In this document: one piece after another, positions 17,673 to 25,911 of the stretch
Position numbering within the stretch: position 1 is the first letter of the stretch
Layout: each line of letters starts with the position of its first letter
Origin: CAZRXG01 sp964603985
GTDB lineage: Bacteria > Chloroflexota > Anaerolineae > Aggregatilineales > UBA3940
Direction: 5' to 3'
Length of the DNA stretch: 64,000 nucleotides
NCBI GenBank assembly: GCA_964603985.1
Contig: CAZRXG010000010.1
Coordinates: 53,697 to 117,696, forward strand
Program-made: the position numbers and the translations under genes
The notes under the pieces: model-generated
Database searches by the model: none
Told to the model about the DNA's origin: nothing
What the model saw: the letters and a program-made list of their open reading frames with translations, nothing else

Positions 17673-17680
17673 GGGCGACC

Positions 17681-18547
17681 TCACCCGCGCGTCAGCGTGA
17701 TCTCGACCACCTCCGGGCGGCAGTTCAGCCGGATCGGGAGCAGGTAACCCACCCCCTGACTGGTGTAAAGCCACATATCGCCCAACGTGCGCAGGCCGTA
17801 GGGGTACTTCTCTCCCAGGTAGGGCAGGATCGGCGCGCCGTAGAGGGGGAGGCGCACCTGCCCCCCGTGACTGTGCCCTGAGAGCTGCAATGCGACCCTC
17901 CCGGTCGGGAAGACGGCGTCGGCGTAATCCGGCTCGTGCGCCAGCAGAATCACCGTCCCATCGTCGGGGACGTTGCTCAACGCCAGCGGCAGGTCGTGCT
18001 GCTTCTCCCATATGTCGTCCACACCGACCAGCCATAGAGTCTGCCCCTCGCGCGAGATCGGCGTGCTGCTGTTCCGCAGCTCACCGATCCCGGCGGCGGC
18101 CAGAACCTGCCGCACGCCGCCGGGGTCCACCCAGTGATCGTGGTTGCCCAGCGTCGCCCACACGCCGTCGGGCGCGCTGAGCTGGCTGAGCTCGGCCCGC
18201 AGCGTGGGCGCGTCGAGGCGGCCTGTCACGTAGTCGCCGGTCAGCACCAGCAGGTCCGGCGACCGGTCGAGCGCCTCACGGACGGCGTGGTTGATCATCC
18301 GGCGCGACTCCTCGGATGAGAGGTGCAAATCCGTCAATTGAACCACGCGGTAGCCCTCAAAGGCGGGGGGCAGGGTCGGGATGGGGATGCGGAGCCGCTC
18401 CAGTTTGAGCCACTTTGTCTCGACTTTGGTGGCGTAGGCCGTGACGCCCAGCGCGGCGAGCGAGCTTCCGGCCAGCGTGCGCATCGCCACCCGCAGAAAG
18501 CTGCGGCGGCTGATCTTGCGCCCCGGTCTGTGTTCCATACGTGACAC
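17681..18547 (-). CDS. Metallophosphoesterase with Tat-type signal (YaeI-like)
   Basis: This 288-residue calcineurin-like phosphoesterase has a twin-arginine N-terminus (ISRRSFLRVAM) and a hydrophobic segment, so it probably acts outside the cytoplasm or at the membrane. Metal-ligand motifs are in order: VVQLTDLHLS, LTGDYV, LGNHDHW, LLAHEPD and LSGHSHGGQ. The LPPAFEGYRVVQLTDLH context resembles YaeI-type UDP-2,3-diacylglucosamine or phospholipid-linked hydrolases. The substrate cannot be read from sequence. A GNAT gene lies 3 nt upstream on the same strand, so the two are likely an operon. Confidence 0.9.
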   Translation of the reverse strand: MSRMEHRPGRKISRRSFLRVAMRTLAGSSLAALGVTAYATKVETKWLKLERLRIPIPTLPPAFEGYRVVQLTDLHLSSEESRRMINHAVREALDRSPDLLVLTGDYVTGRLDAPTLRAELSQLSAPDGVWATLGNHDHWVDPGGVRQVLAAAGIGELRNSSTPISREGQTLWLVGVDDIWEKQHDLPLALSNVPDDGTVILLAHEPDYADAVFPTGRVALQLSGHSHGGQVRLPLYGAPILPYLGEKYPYGLRTLGDMWLYTSQGVGYLLPIRLNCRPEVVEITLTRG

Positions 18548-18549
18548 CT

Positions 18550-18993
18550 CTACAACGCCTTCCGGAAGGTTACCTGCGTCTTGACGACCTCGTACCCGAT
18601 GTGCTGGTAGAAGCGGTGAGCGCCTTCACGGATCACGTTTGAGCGCACCCAGACCGACTTGCAGCCCTGCGCGCGCGCCCACTCCTCGACCGCTTCTATC
18701 AGCGCCCACCCGACTCCGCGCCCGCGTTGCGTCTCATCGACGACCAGCCCGCCCAGCTCCGCGTTGCGATCTACCAGCAGGATCTCGCGCACGAAAGCCT
18801 GCACCCACCCGGCGACCGGCCTGTCCGGCAGGTCGGCCACGTACACCACGCTGGCACCGCGCCGCGCCGTCTGGCTGCCCAGCCGCTCCTCGATCTCCGC
18901 CGCCGTGACCGGGTAGCCAAGCTGCCCGCACAGCACTGCGATGCGGTCGGCGTCTTCCGTGCGCGCCTCCCGGATGCTGACATCAGCTTCCAT
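18550..18993 (-). CDS. GNAT-family N-acetyltransferase
   Basis: This 147-residue acetyltransferase has the motif A signature ELGGLVVDETQRGRGVGWAL and a C-terminal strand near HIGYEVVKTQVTFRK. I placed the start at MEADVSIREARTED (ATG 18991-18993) because GGGAGG lies just upstream. An ATG 15 nt further up would bury this site. The stop is 3 nt before the Tat-type metallophosphoesterase gene. The substrate is unknown. Confidence 0.9.
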   Translation of the reverse strand: MEADVSIREARTEDADRIAVLCGQLGYPVTAAEIEERLGSQTARRGASVVYVADLPDRPVAGWVQAFVREILLVDRNAELGGLVVDETQRGRGVGWALIEAVEEWARAQGCKSVWVRSNVIREGAHRFYQHIGYEVVKTQVTFRKAL

Positions 18994-19110
18994 CGACCGT
19001 CCTCCCATCTGATCTCTTTCCAGTGTAGCGAGGTGTCTCAGGGCCGGTCAACAGGTCGTCTGTAAAGCGTATAGCCATCATCAGGTAAACCACGGGCCGG
19101 TGTGCGCCGG

Positions 19111-19139
19111 TAGTCATTTTGGGCATCCTATGCTACGAT
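19111..19139 (+). promoter_or_regulatory. Promoter of the LysM/LTD gene (extended -10)
   Basis: TAGTCA (19111-19116) and TACGAT (19134-19139) are spaced by 17 nt, and TGC precedes the -10 as in extended -10 promoters. An ATG at 19147 lies 7 nt downstream, so the transcript could start on or near it. The gene start used here (19198) would have a 5' leader of about 50 nt. Confidence 0.5.
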
Positions 19140-19197
19140 ACCGTTAATGGTTCGCCGGTCGCCATTCGCGTCCGAAGCCCGACGGTGGGGTGGGAGA

Positions 19198-20043
19198 ATG
19201 AATCGACAGCGGTCTGTTTTCGTGCTGGTCGTCGTACCGGCTGTAGTGTCCCTGCTGGTCACGCTGCTGGTGCTGTATATCTGGGACAGGCAGCAGCCGC
19301 AGCAGGAGGTCGTCGTGCTGCCGACGCACAGCGCCACCTCGCTGATCCCGCCGCGCACCACGCAGCCCGCGCCGCAGCCGGAGGTTGAGAGTGGGGGTCA
19401 GGGGGAGGAAGAGGCTGCTCCCGCCGGCGTTGAGACCGAGGTCCCCACCATCCCGCCCGGCTGCGAGAACCCGACTCACGAGGTCGCCAGCGGGGAGGTG
19501 CTGGGCGCTATCGCCGAGCAGTACGGGGTAACGGTCCAGGCGCTGATCACGATGAACCAGTTGGTCGACCCGGAGTTCAACCCCGACTTTCTCTCGGTCG
19601 GTCAGGTGATCGTGATCCCGGCCTGCGGCATCCCCACCCTGACGCCGACCGTCACCCCCACCGACACACCCGTCCCCACCCGCGTCGTGCCCACCCCCAT
19701 CCCGACCGCCACCGAGCTGCCGCCGGGTGCGGTCCAGGTCGTGATCCTGGGGGTGATGAATCCGGGTGACATCACCAGCGAGGCGGTGGAGCTTCTCAAC
19801 GAAGGCTCACCGGTCGATCTCGAAGGCTGGATGCTCTCCAACGGGCGGGGCGACGAGTTCATCTTCCCATCGTCGTTCCGGCTGTTTTCAGGTGGCCGGG
19901 TCGCGATCCACACCGGCGGGGGCGAGGATACGCCGATTGACCTCTACTGGGGCCTGAACGAGCCGGTCTGGCAGGTGGGGGATACCATTTCTCTCTTTGA
20001 CCCGGACGGCACGCTGCACGACGAGTACGAGATCACGGAGTGA
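19198..20043 (+). CDS. Membrane-anchored LysM and lamin-tail domain protein
   Basis: The 281-residue protein has an N-terminal membrane anchor (FVLVVVPAVVSLLVTLLVLY) and a Pro/Thr-rich linker. A LysM module follows (HEVASGEVLGAIAEQYGVTV to SVGQVIVIPA, about residues 95-145), which binds glycan strands such as peptidoglycan. A second Thr/Pro linker leads to a lamin-tail domain (LTD; about residues 185-281, AVELLNEGSPVDLEGWMLSN). It is probably exposed outside the cell and wall-associated. The ATG at 19198 follows ggtgggg. The in-frame ATG at 19147 would add 17 basic residues and would fit a leaderless transcript. Confidence 0.85.
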   Translation: MNRQRSVFVLVVVPAVVSLLVTLLVLYIWDRQQPQQEVVVLPTHSATSLIPPRTTQPAPQPEVESGGQGEEEAAPAGVETEVPTIPPGCENPTHEVASGEVLGAIAEQYGVTVQALITMNQLVDPEFNPDFLSVGQVIVIPACGIPTLTPTVTPTDTPVPTRVVPTPIPTATELPPGAVQVVILGVMNPGDITSEAVELLNEGSPVDLEGWMLSNGRGDEFIFPSSFRLFSGGRVAIHTGGGEDTPIDLYWGLNEPVWQVGDTISLFDPDGTLHDEYEITE

Positions 20044-20052
20044 CGGGCGGCA

Positions 20053-21009
20053 TCAGAAGACGATCCACGTCGGGCGGCGGCGCTCGTCGAAGCGGTGCAG
20101 GCCCGCCTTACGCGCGACCGCGTAGGCCCGCGCCATCTCCTCCGCCGTGACGCGCCGGTTGAGCGCCCCCATGTCCTCGGCCCGTGCCTTGTACTCCGGG
20201 CGGTACTGCCCCATCACGTTGATGTAGGTATCCACCGAGATCTCTTTCGCCAGGAAGCGCGCGATCTCCTCGGTGCCCGCCAACCCGCCCGGCAGCACCA
20301 GGTGACGCACCAGCAAGCCGCGCTGCGCGACCCCCCGCTCGTCCATCACCAGATCGCCCACCTGCCGGTGCATCGTGCGCACGGCGGCCCGGTTGTGTTG
20401 GGGGTAATCCTTGATCTTGCTGTATTGGCGGGCAACGTGCGCGTCGGCGTACTTCATGTCGGGCATGTAAATGTCGACGATGCGGTCGAGCAGCCTGAGC
20501 GCCGTCAACGAATCGTAGCCGCCGGTGTTGTAGACCAGCGGGATGCGCAGGCCGTTCTGCGCGGCGATGGCAACCGCCTCGATGATCTGCGCCACGACGT
20601 GCGATGGCGAGACGAAGTTAATGTTGTGACAGCCCTGCTCTTGCAGAGACAGCATCATGGCGGCGATCTCCTCGGCCCCCGCCGTGCGCCCCTGCCCAAG
20701 CTGGCTGATCTCGTAATTCTGGCAGTACTGGCAGCGCAGGTTGCAGTTCGAGAAGAAGATCGTGCCCGACCCGCTCGTCCCGCGCAGGGGGTCTTCCTCA
20801 CCCATGTGTGGGAAGAAGGACGAGACCTTCGCCTGGCGGCCCGTCTTGCAGACGCCGGTCTGCCCGGCGGTGCGGTCGATGCTGCACCTCCAGGCGCACA
20901 GGTCGCACGCTTGCAGATGCTCCACCGCTTTCTCGACGCGCCACTCCATCTCACCGCTGCGCAGCAACTCGACGTAAGCCGGTTCGAATGGTTGCCCGGT
21001 GGTAGTCAT
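20053..21009 (-). CDS. PflX-like radical SAM protein (COG1313 type)
   Basis: This 318-residue radical SAM enzyme is related to pyruvate-formate-lyase activases. The cluster motif CNLRCQYC follows the phrase GSGTIFFSN. Two more Cys groups upstream (CDLCAWRC, GVCKTG) suggest an auxiliary cluster. Family stretches IPLVYNTGGYDS, VDIYMPDMKY, RGLLVRHLVLPG and YINVMGQYRP are all present. The natural substrate of the family is not established. The start is the ATG at 21007-21009, preceded by aaggga, 27 nt inside a longer frame. It is convergent with the LysM/LTD gene. Confidence 0.87.
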   Translation of the reverse strand: MTTTGQPFEPAYVELLRSGEMEWRVEKAVEHLQACDLCAWRCSIDRTAGQTGVCKTGRQAKVSSFFPHMGEEDPLRGTSGSGTIFFSNCNLRCQYCQNYEISQLGQGRTAGAEEIAAMMLSLQEQGCHNINFVSPSHVVAQIIEAVAIAAQNGLRIPLVYNTGGYDSLTALRLLDRIVDIYMPDMKYADAHVARQYSKIKDYPQHNRAAVRTMHRQVGDLVMDERGVAQRGLLVRHLVLPGGLAGTEEIARFLAKEISVDTYINVMGQYRPEYKARAEDMGALNRRVTAEEMARAYAVARKAGLHRFDERRRPTWIVF

Positions 21010-21101
21010 CGCGTTGTCCCTTTGATAACCGTGCACTGTCGTCGGCTATATATAGCATAACTGTTTTGATGGCCTCGCGCACCTGACCCCTGCCCGGCGC
21101 G

Positions 21102-21130
21102 TTGCTCCCCATCCCCCGCTGTGCTACACT
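21102..21130 (+). promoter_or_regulatory. hutI promoter, leaderless-type
   Basis: TTGCTC (21102-21107) and TACACT (21125-21130) are separated by exactly 17 nt, with TGC before the -10. The hutI ATG begins at 21138, only 7 nt after the -10, so transcription would start at or next to the initiation codon. No Shine-Dalgarno is seen. Confidence 0.65.
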
Positions 21131-21137
21131 GCAAACC

Positions 21138-22409
21138 ATGACCGAGCCAGTCGATCTGCTGATTCACAACGCCAGCCAGGTATGCACCATTCCCGCGCAG
21201 GACGGCGGGCCGCAGCGCGGCACAGCCTTCGGGGAGGTGGGCCTGATCGAGCGTGGGGCGGTGGCCGTTCACAGCGGGCGAATTGCCGCCGTCGGCCCGG
21301 AGGCGGCGCTGCGATCCGCTTACCGGGCCGAACGGGAGATCGACGCGGACGGGGGTGTCGTCACGCCGGGCTTCGTCGATCCACACACCCACCTGGTGTG
21401 GGCCGGGGATCGCGCCGCCGAGTTCGAGATGCGCATCGCCGGGGCGACGTACATGGAGATCATGGCCGCCGGTGGGGGGATCAACAGCACGGTCGAGCGC
21501 GTCCGGCGGGCGAGCGTCGAGCAGTTGGTTGAGGAGACGCGCCCCCGGCTCGACCGGATGCTGTGCCTGGGCACGACCACCGCCGAGGTCAAGACCGGCT
21601 ACGGGCTGGACACCGAAAGCGAGCTTAAGCTGCTTGAAGCGATCTACCGCCTCGACGCGGAGCATCCGGTCGATCTGGTGCCGACGTTTCTCGGCGCGCA
21701 CGCCGTGCCGCCGGAGTACAAAGACCGCACCGACGAGTACGTCGATCTGCTGGTCGAGGAGATGATCCCCGCCGTGTCCGCGTTTGCCTCTGAGCAGCGC
21801 GGGTCACAGCCCTTCATCGATGTGTTCTGCGAGCGGGGCGTGTTCGACGTGGCGCAGTCACGGCGTGTCCTGGAGGCGGGGCAGGCCGCCGGGATGGCGC
21901 TTAAGATCCACGCCGACGAGTTTGCCGGGCTGGGCGGGACGCGGCTGGCGGTCGAGCTGGGGGCAGTCTCAGCCGATCACCTGGTCACCACGCCGGAGGA
22001 GGATATCCGCGCGCTGGGCGAAGGGGAGACCATCGCAGTTGCCCTGCCGGGGACGCCTTTCGGATTGGGCCACCACGACTACACGCCCGCGCGCGCGATC
22101 ATCGAGGCGGGGGGCGCGCTGGCGCTGGCCACCGACTGCAACCCCGGCACGGCCTGGTGCGAGTCAATGCAGTTTGTGATGGCACTGGCCTGCCGCGCCA
22201 TGCACATCACCCCGGCTGAGGCACTGGTCGCATCCACGCTCAACGCGGCCTTCGCCGTCGGGCGCGGGGAGCAGGTGGGCAGCCTGGAAGCGGGCAGGCA
22301 GGCCGACATCCTGATCCTCGACGCGCCGGACTACTGCCACCTGGGCTACCGGTTCGGCGGGAACCTGGTCAGGACAGTGATCAAAGGAGGGGAGGTGGTA
22401 TCATGCTAG
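21138..22409 (+). CDS. hutI: Imidazolonepropionase
   Basis: The 423-residue amidohydrolase hydrolyses 4-imidazolone-5-propionate to N-formimino-glutamate in histidine breakdown. Metal and substrate motifs are VTPGFVDPHTHLVWAGDRA, TTAEVKTGYGLD, LKIHADEFAG and ALATDCNPGTAWC. The length is usual for the family. The start ATG lies 7 nt behind a good -10 box, so the mRNA is probably leaderless. No other hut genes are in the window. Its stop overlaps the next small gene by 7 nt. Confidence 0.95.
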   Translation: MTEPVDLLIHNASQVCTIPAQDGGPQRGTAFGEVGLIERGAVAVHSGRIAAVGPEAALRSAYRAEREIDADGGVVTPGFVDPHTHLVWAGDRAAEFEMRIAGATYMEIMAAGGGINSTVERVRRASVEQLVEETRPRLDRMLCLGTTTAEVKTGYGLDTESELKLLEAIYRLDAEHPVDLVPTFLGAHAVPPEYKDRTDEYVDLLVEEMIPAVSAFASEQRGSQPFIDVFCERGVFDVAQSRRVLEAGQAAGMALKIHADEFAGLGGTRLAVELGAVSADHLVTTPEEDIRALGEGETIAVALPGTPFGLGHHDYTPARAIIEAGGALALATDCNPGTAWCESMQFVMALACRAMHITPAEALVASTLNAAFAVGRGEQVGSLEAGRQADILILDAPDYCHLGYRFGGNLVRTVIKGGEVVSC

Positions 22410-22615
22410 AGTACATCCAGCCCATCGCCGACCTGTTCGGCATCACGCCGCTGATGCTGGTCGTGATCGTGGTGCTGTTCCTGGTGCTGGTCGGCGCGTG
22501 GTACGTGCTGAAGTTTGTGCTGAAGCTGGCCTGGAAGGTGATGCTGCCCGGCTGTCTGCTGATCATCATGGTGCTGGCCGGGCTGTACATCGCAGGGCTG
22601 CTTATGACGCCGTAG
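22403..22615 (+). CDS. Small two-helix membrane protein
   Basis: This 70-residue hydrophobic protein has two transmembrane helices (about residues 17-45 and 47-66), separated by a short Lys-containing turn (KLAWKVMLPG). I do not recognise a family. It is credible as a gene because a strong Shine-Dalgarno (aaggagggg) precedes the ATG. It also overlaps the hutI stop (ATGCTAG), which implies coupled translation. A hairpin follows at 22632-22655. Confidence 0.75.
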   Translation: MLEYIQPIADLFGITPLMLVVIVVLFLVLVGAWYVLKFVLKLAWKVMLPGCLLIIMVLAGLYIAGLLMTP

Positions 22616-22631
22616 CGATACAAAGCGAAGC

Positions 22632-22655
22632 GAGCCGGGGACGCTTCCCCGGCTC
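22632..22655 (+). terminator. GC-rich hairpin between convergent genes
   Basis: GAGCCGGGG (22632-22640) pairs with CCCCGGCTC (22647-22655) around a 6-nt loop. A pyrimidine-rich tctctttat stretch lies some 8 nt beyond but there is no clean T run. Its place between convergent stops (22615 and 22683) suits a terminator for either strand. Confidence 0.55.
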
Positions 22656-22682
22656 TATGGCTCTCTTTATACCCCGGTTGAC

Positions 22683-23129
22683 CTATCCTCCCTCGCACAG
22701 GCGCTTAAGGTTCTCAAGCGACTGCACCAGCGCGCGCTCCTGCATGCCCTCAATGACCAGGCGGTCGGCGAGCTGGCCGAGTGCCTTGCCGGGCACGGTG
22801 TATTCCATGTCAACCGTCACCTGGGTGCCCTCCTCGGTGGGCGTGTAGGTCCAGGTGTGCTGTCCGGCCAGCGGCCCCTCGATTTTGCCCGTCCACTGTG
22901 CGTACTCTGAGCTGAAAGTGTCCTCCAGTACTTCGTTGGCGACCGGGAAGCTCATCCCGGCCATCATGTAGCTGAACTCGGCCACGGTGCCGACCTCGCC
23001 CCCGCCGGTCAGGTTCTCGATCTCACTCATTCCCTCAAACCACTCCGGCCAGCGCATCGGGTCCCGCGCCACAGCGTACACGTCCTCCACCGACGCGTAA
23101 ATCAGGATGCCCTTGGTCAGGTGAGCCAT
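22683..23129 (-). CDS. SRPBCC-family protein
   Basis: This 148-residue protein has the START/Bet v1-like (polyketide cyclase/dehydrase) fold. It shows the opening strand ILIYASVEDVYAVARDPMRW with EWFEGMSEIEN, and the closing long helix ERALVQSLENLKRLCEGG. Such proteins bind hydrophobic ligands in a deep cavity; this one's ligand is unknown. The start ATG (23127-23129) is preceded by aaaggag. The longer frame upstream is a shadow of the divergent methyltransferase gene. Confidence 0.85.
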   Translation of the reverse strand: MAHLTKGILIYASVEDVYAVARDPMRWPEWFEGMSEIENLTGGGEVGTVAEFSYMMAGMSFPVANEVLEDTFSSEYAQWTGKIEGPLAGQHTWTYTPTEEGTQVTVDMEYTVPGKALGQLADRLVIEGMQERALVQSLENLKRLCEGG

Positions 23130-23256
23130 CGTCGTTCTCCTTTTCTCCCTCTGTGGGGACAGCGTGAAGAGAGCCATGTTACCCTCCAGTGTAGTCGATT
23201 CGCGGGAGAGTTGGTAGTATCGATTGCCCGAAGAAAAGTCCGAGGGATGATATCTC

Positions 23257-25149
23257 GTGCCTGACACCGACCTCAAGCACAGTCTGACCCGGCAGGTCTT
23301 CCCTGCGATGCTCGCGCAGGCAGAAGGCACCGACCGCCCGGCGGTTCTGCGGTGCTTTCTGCTGCTGATCGCGCGTCTGATGGCCGATGCGCGCGATCTG
23401 CTGTCCCGCAGTGGGGGAGACCTGCCCGCCGACCTCGCCGGGGTTGTGCCCAACGCCGTCCCCATGCCTGCCGGGGCGCTCGACGTGGCACTGGCCGCGC
23501 TCAACACGGTCGACTGGCGGGGCGTTGACGTGCGGCTGCTGGGCGACCTCTACACCGGCCTGATGGCCGATCGGCAGGGGCGCGGCAGCTACTACACACC
23601 CACCCCCCTGGCCGCAGACGTGACGCACCGCACCATCCTGCCCACGCTGGACGAGAGCGCGTCCCCCGGCGATGTGGCGTCTCTGCACATCCTTGACCCG
23701 GCGATGGGCAGCGGCCACTTTCTGATCGCCGCCGGGGCGCTGATCGCCGGTTGGCTGGCGGAGCGCGCCCAACTGTCTGACGCCGACGCCCGCCGGACTG
23801 CACTGGGCTGCCTGTACGGCATCGACCGCGATCCCACCGCCGCCGAGCTGGCCGCGATCAGCCTGTGGCTGTGGGCGGGACATCCCGGCGTCAGGCCCGC
23901 CGACCTGCGCGACCGCCTCGTCTGCGGCGACGCGCTGCTCGACGATGATCCTCTGCCCGGCGCACCCTCCGAATTCGACGCCGTGATCGGCAACCCACCC
24001 TTCGCCAATGTCTTCACACGCGCGCGCGCCCGTGATGCCGACGCCCGCCGCGAGGCACTGCACAGCCGCTACCGGACGGCACGCGGCAGCTTCGACCTGG
24101 TGGTGCCGTTCGTCGAGCGGGCGCTGGGCCTGTGTCAACCGGGGGGACGCTGCGGGCTGGTGCTGCCTAATAAGCTGCTCTCGGCGGACTACGCCCGTGT
24201 CCTGCGCGGCTGGGTGGCGGAGCGTGCGGTCGTTGAGGCCCTCATCGACTGGACGCAGCACCGACCCTTCGACGCCGAGGTCTACCCGGTGACCTGCGTC
24301 TTCCGCCGCGAGCCGCCGCAGCCCGGCGACCCGCTGTGCGTTTACCGCGCAGGCGACGACGCGGACACCCCGGCGCCGATCTGGCGCGGGACCCAGGCCG
24401 ATCTACACGGCACGCCCGGCGCGGTGTGGAGCGGAGTCCTCGACCCGGCGTGGGACGTGCTGCGCGGCTGTCTGGCGGGGACGATCCCGCTCGGCGAGGT
24501 GGCGACGCTCTCCGGGGGGCTGGTCGTGCGCGAAGCCTACAACCTGCGCCCCGCCGTCTACGACGCACCGCCCGGCCCCGTGCCGCCGGATGCCTTTAAG
24601 CTCCTCACCAGCGGCCTGATCCGGCGCTACCGCTCGCTGTGGGGCCGGACACCGGCCCGCTACCTCAAGCAGGGCTACCGGCGTCCCGTCGTCCCGGCGG
24701 ATGTACTCTCCGCGCGGCGGCAAAGGCAGGCTTCCGGTCCCAAGATCGTCATCGCCGGGATGGGGAAGCACCTCAGGGCACTGGTCGATCACGGCGCGGC
24801 CCAGGCCAGCGTCGCCACGACGATCATCGTCGAGACCACCTGGCCGCCCGACGCGCTATGTGCCGTCCTCAACTCGCGGCTGGCGTCACGCCTGTACCGG
24901 GCACTGTTCGGCGGGCTGGCGCTGAATAACGGCTACCTGCGCTTCACCCGGCGCGAGCTGAGTTTGCTGCCTGTGCCCGACCTCCCCACCGACGACCCGC
25001 GCCTGGCCCGGCTCGACGCACTGGCCGCCCGGATCGCAAAGGCCGACGCGCCGGATGCGTCGGCCCTGGATGACGAAATCGAGGCGCTGGTATGCGCGCT
25101 TTACGGCGTGGATCACGGCGCTCTGGCCGGTGACGATCAGCCTGCCTGA
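23257..25149 (+). CDS. Eco57I/TaqI-like N6-adenine DNA methyltransferase, solitary
   Basis: This 630-residue protein combines a SAM-dependent adenine methylase domain with a C-terminal DNA-recognition domain of the TaqI_C type. Seen in order: GSYYTPTPLA (residues 110-119), the SAM motif DPAMGSGHFL (147-156), YGIDRDP, the catalytic NPPF (246-249), LVLPNKLLSADYAR, and the C-terminal LNSRLASRLYRALFGG and RRELSLLPVPDLP. The start is a GTG with gaggga upstream. No restriction nuclease domain or partner gene is seen nearby, and the protein is shorter than type IIG enzymes. It is more likely a stand-alone methylase or a defence remnant. The stop overlaps the convergent gene by 13 nt. Confidence 0.85.
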   Translation: MPDTDLKHSLTRQVFPAMLAQAEGTDRPAVLRCFLLLIARLMADARDLLSRSGGDLPADLAGVVPNAVPMPAGALDVALAALNTVDWRGVDVRLLGDLYTGLMADRQGRGSYYTPTPLAADVTHRTILPTLDESASPGDVASLHILDPAMGSGHFLIAAGALIAGWLAERAQLSDADARRTALGCLYGIDRDPTAAELAAISLWLWAGHPGVRPADLRDRLVCGDALLDDDPLPGAPSEFDAVIGNPPFANVFTRARARDADARREALHSRYRTARGSFDLVVPFVERALGLCQPGGRCGLVLPNKLLSADYARVLRGWVAERAVVEALIDWTQHRPFDAEVYPVTCVFRREPPQPGDPLCVYRAGDDADTPAPIWRGTQADLHGTPGAVWSGVLDPAWDVLRGCLAGTIPLGEVATLSGGLVVREAYNLRPAVYDAPPGPVPPDAFKLLTSGLIRRYRSLWGRTPARYLKQGYRRPVVPADVLSARRQRQASGPKIVIAGMGKHLRALVDHGAAQASVATTIIVETTWPPDALCAVLNSRLASRLYRALFGGLALNNGYLRFTRRELSLLPVPDLPTDDPRLARLDALAARIAKADAPDASALDDEIEALVCALYGVDHGALAGDDQPA

Positions 25150-25829
25150 GCTATCATCTCCTGGGCGTCGGGCCTGTCCGCCGCAGGGCCTGTGACCGGA
25201 GTCTCGGCCTGTGCGTGGCCCAGCATCACCCTGGCGAGCTGGCCTGACACCCGCGCGGTCCAGTTCAGCACGTGCAGCGAGGCGAAAAACAGGAAGATAC
25301 CGGCCAGTGCCGTGAGGCCCGCCTCAAGCGCCGTATCGACCCGGCAGAAGCCCAGATCGATGTACGCCCAGGGTTGGTTGTATATAAACGGCGCCACGAA
25401 CAGCCCCAGCGAGGTCGAGAGCAGGGTGACGACCAGCACAAACGACGCGATCCCCAGCGGGAACTTGATGAACAGGTACAGGACGCCTTTCCAGGTCACC
25501 GGGTTGGCGACCAGCGCCTTGAACTTCGCCCAGAATCCCGGGGGCGCTTTTTCGCGCTGCATCGGGGGGATGTCGATCTTCAGCATGCCAATCACCATCT
25601 CGCGCTCGAAGGCGGCCATCCCGTACGAAGCGGCCAGCACCCCGGCCAGGATCGGGATGCCGACCAGGGTAACAACCAGGCCCAGCCCCAGCGACAGGCC
25701 GGTCACCAGAAAGACAAAGTAAAAGATCCCCAGCGGAAAAGCCAGCAGCAGGTAAACGATGCTCAGGTAGCTCTCTGGCTTCGCGATCACGCTGAAGAAG
25801 ACGTTACCGGCAGATGTTTCTTCGTCCAC
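25137..25829 (-). CDS. Membrane protein with putative sensor domain (PF13796-like)
   Basis: This 230-residue protein has at least four hydrophobic segments arranged as two similar halves. Each half opens with LYLFIKFPLGIASFVLVVTL or the related LLLAFPLGIFYFVFLVTGLS. This duplicated pattern is typical of the 'putative sensor' domain found ahead of histidine kinases, but no kinase domain is attached here. The C-terminal 35 residues are soluble. The partner is unknown, and the 3' end overlaps the methyltransferase gene tail-to-tail. Confidence 0.75.
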   Translation of the reverse strand: MDEETSAGNVFFSVIAKPESYLSIVYLLLAFPLGIFYFVFLVTGLSLGLGLVVTLVGIPILAGVLAASYGMAAFEREMVIGMLKIDIPPMQREKAPPGFWAKFKALVANPVTWKGVLYLFIKFPLGIASFVLVVTLLSTSLGLFVAPFIYNQPWAYIDLGFCRVDTALEAGLTALAGIFLFFASLHVLNWTARVSGQLARVMLGHAQAETPVTGPAADRPDAQEMIAQAG

Positions 25830-25911
25830 GATTATTCCTCTCCCTCACGTCAACAGATACGTACGTTCATAATCAGTAACGCACGGCGGCCTGTTTTGGT
25901 TGCAAGCGCGC

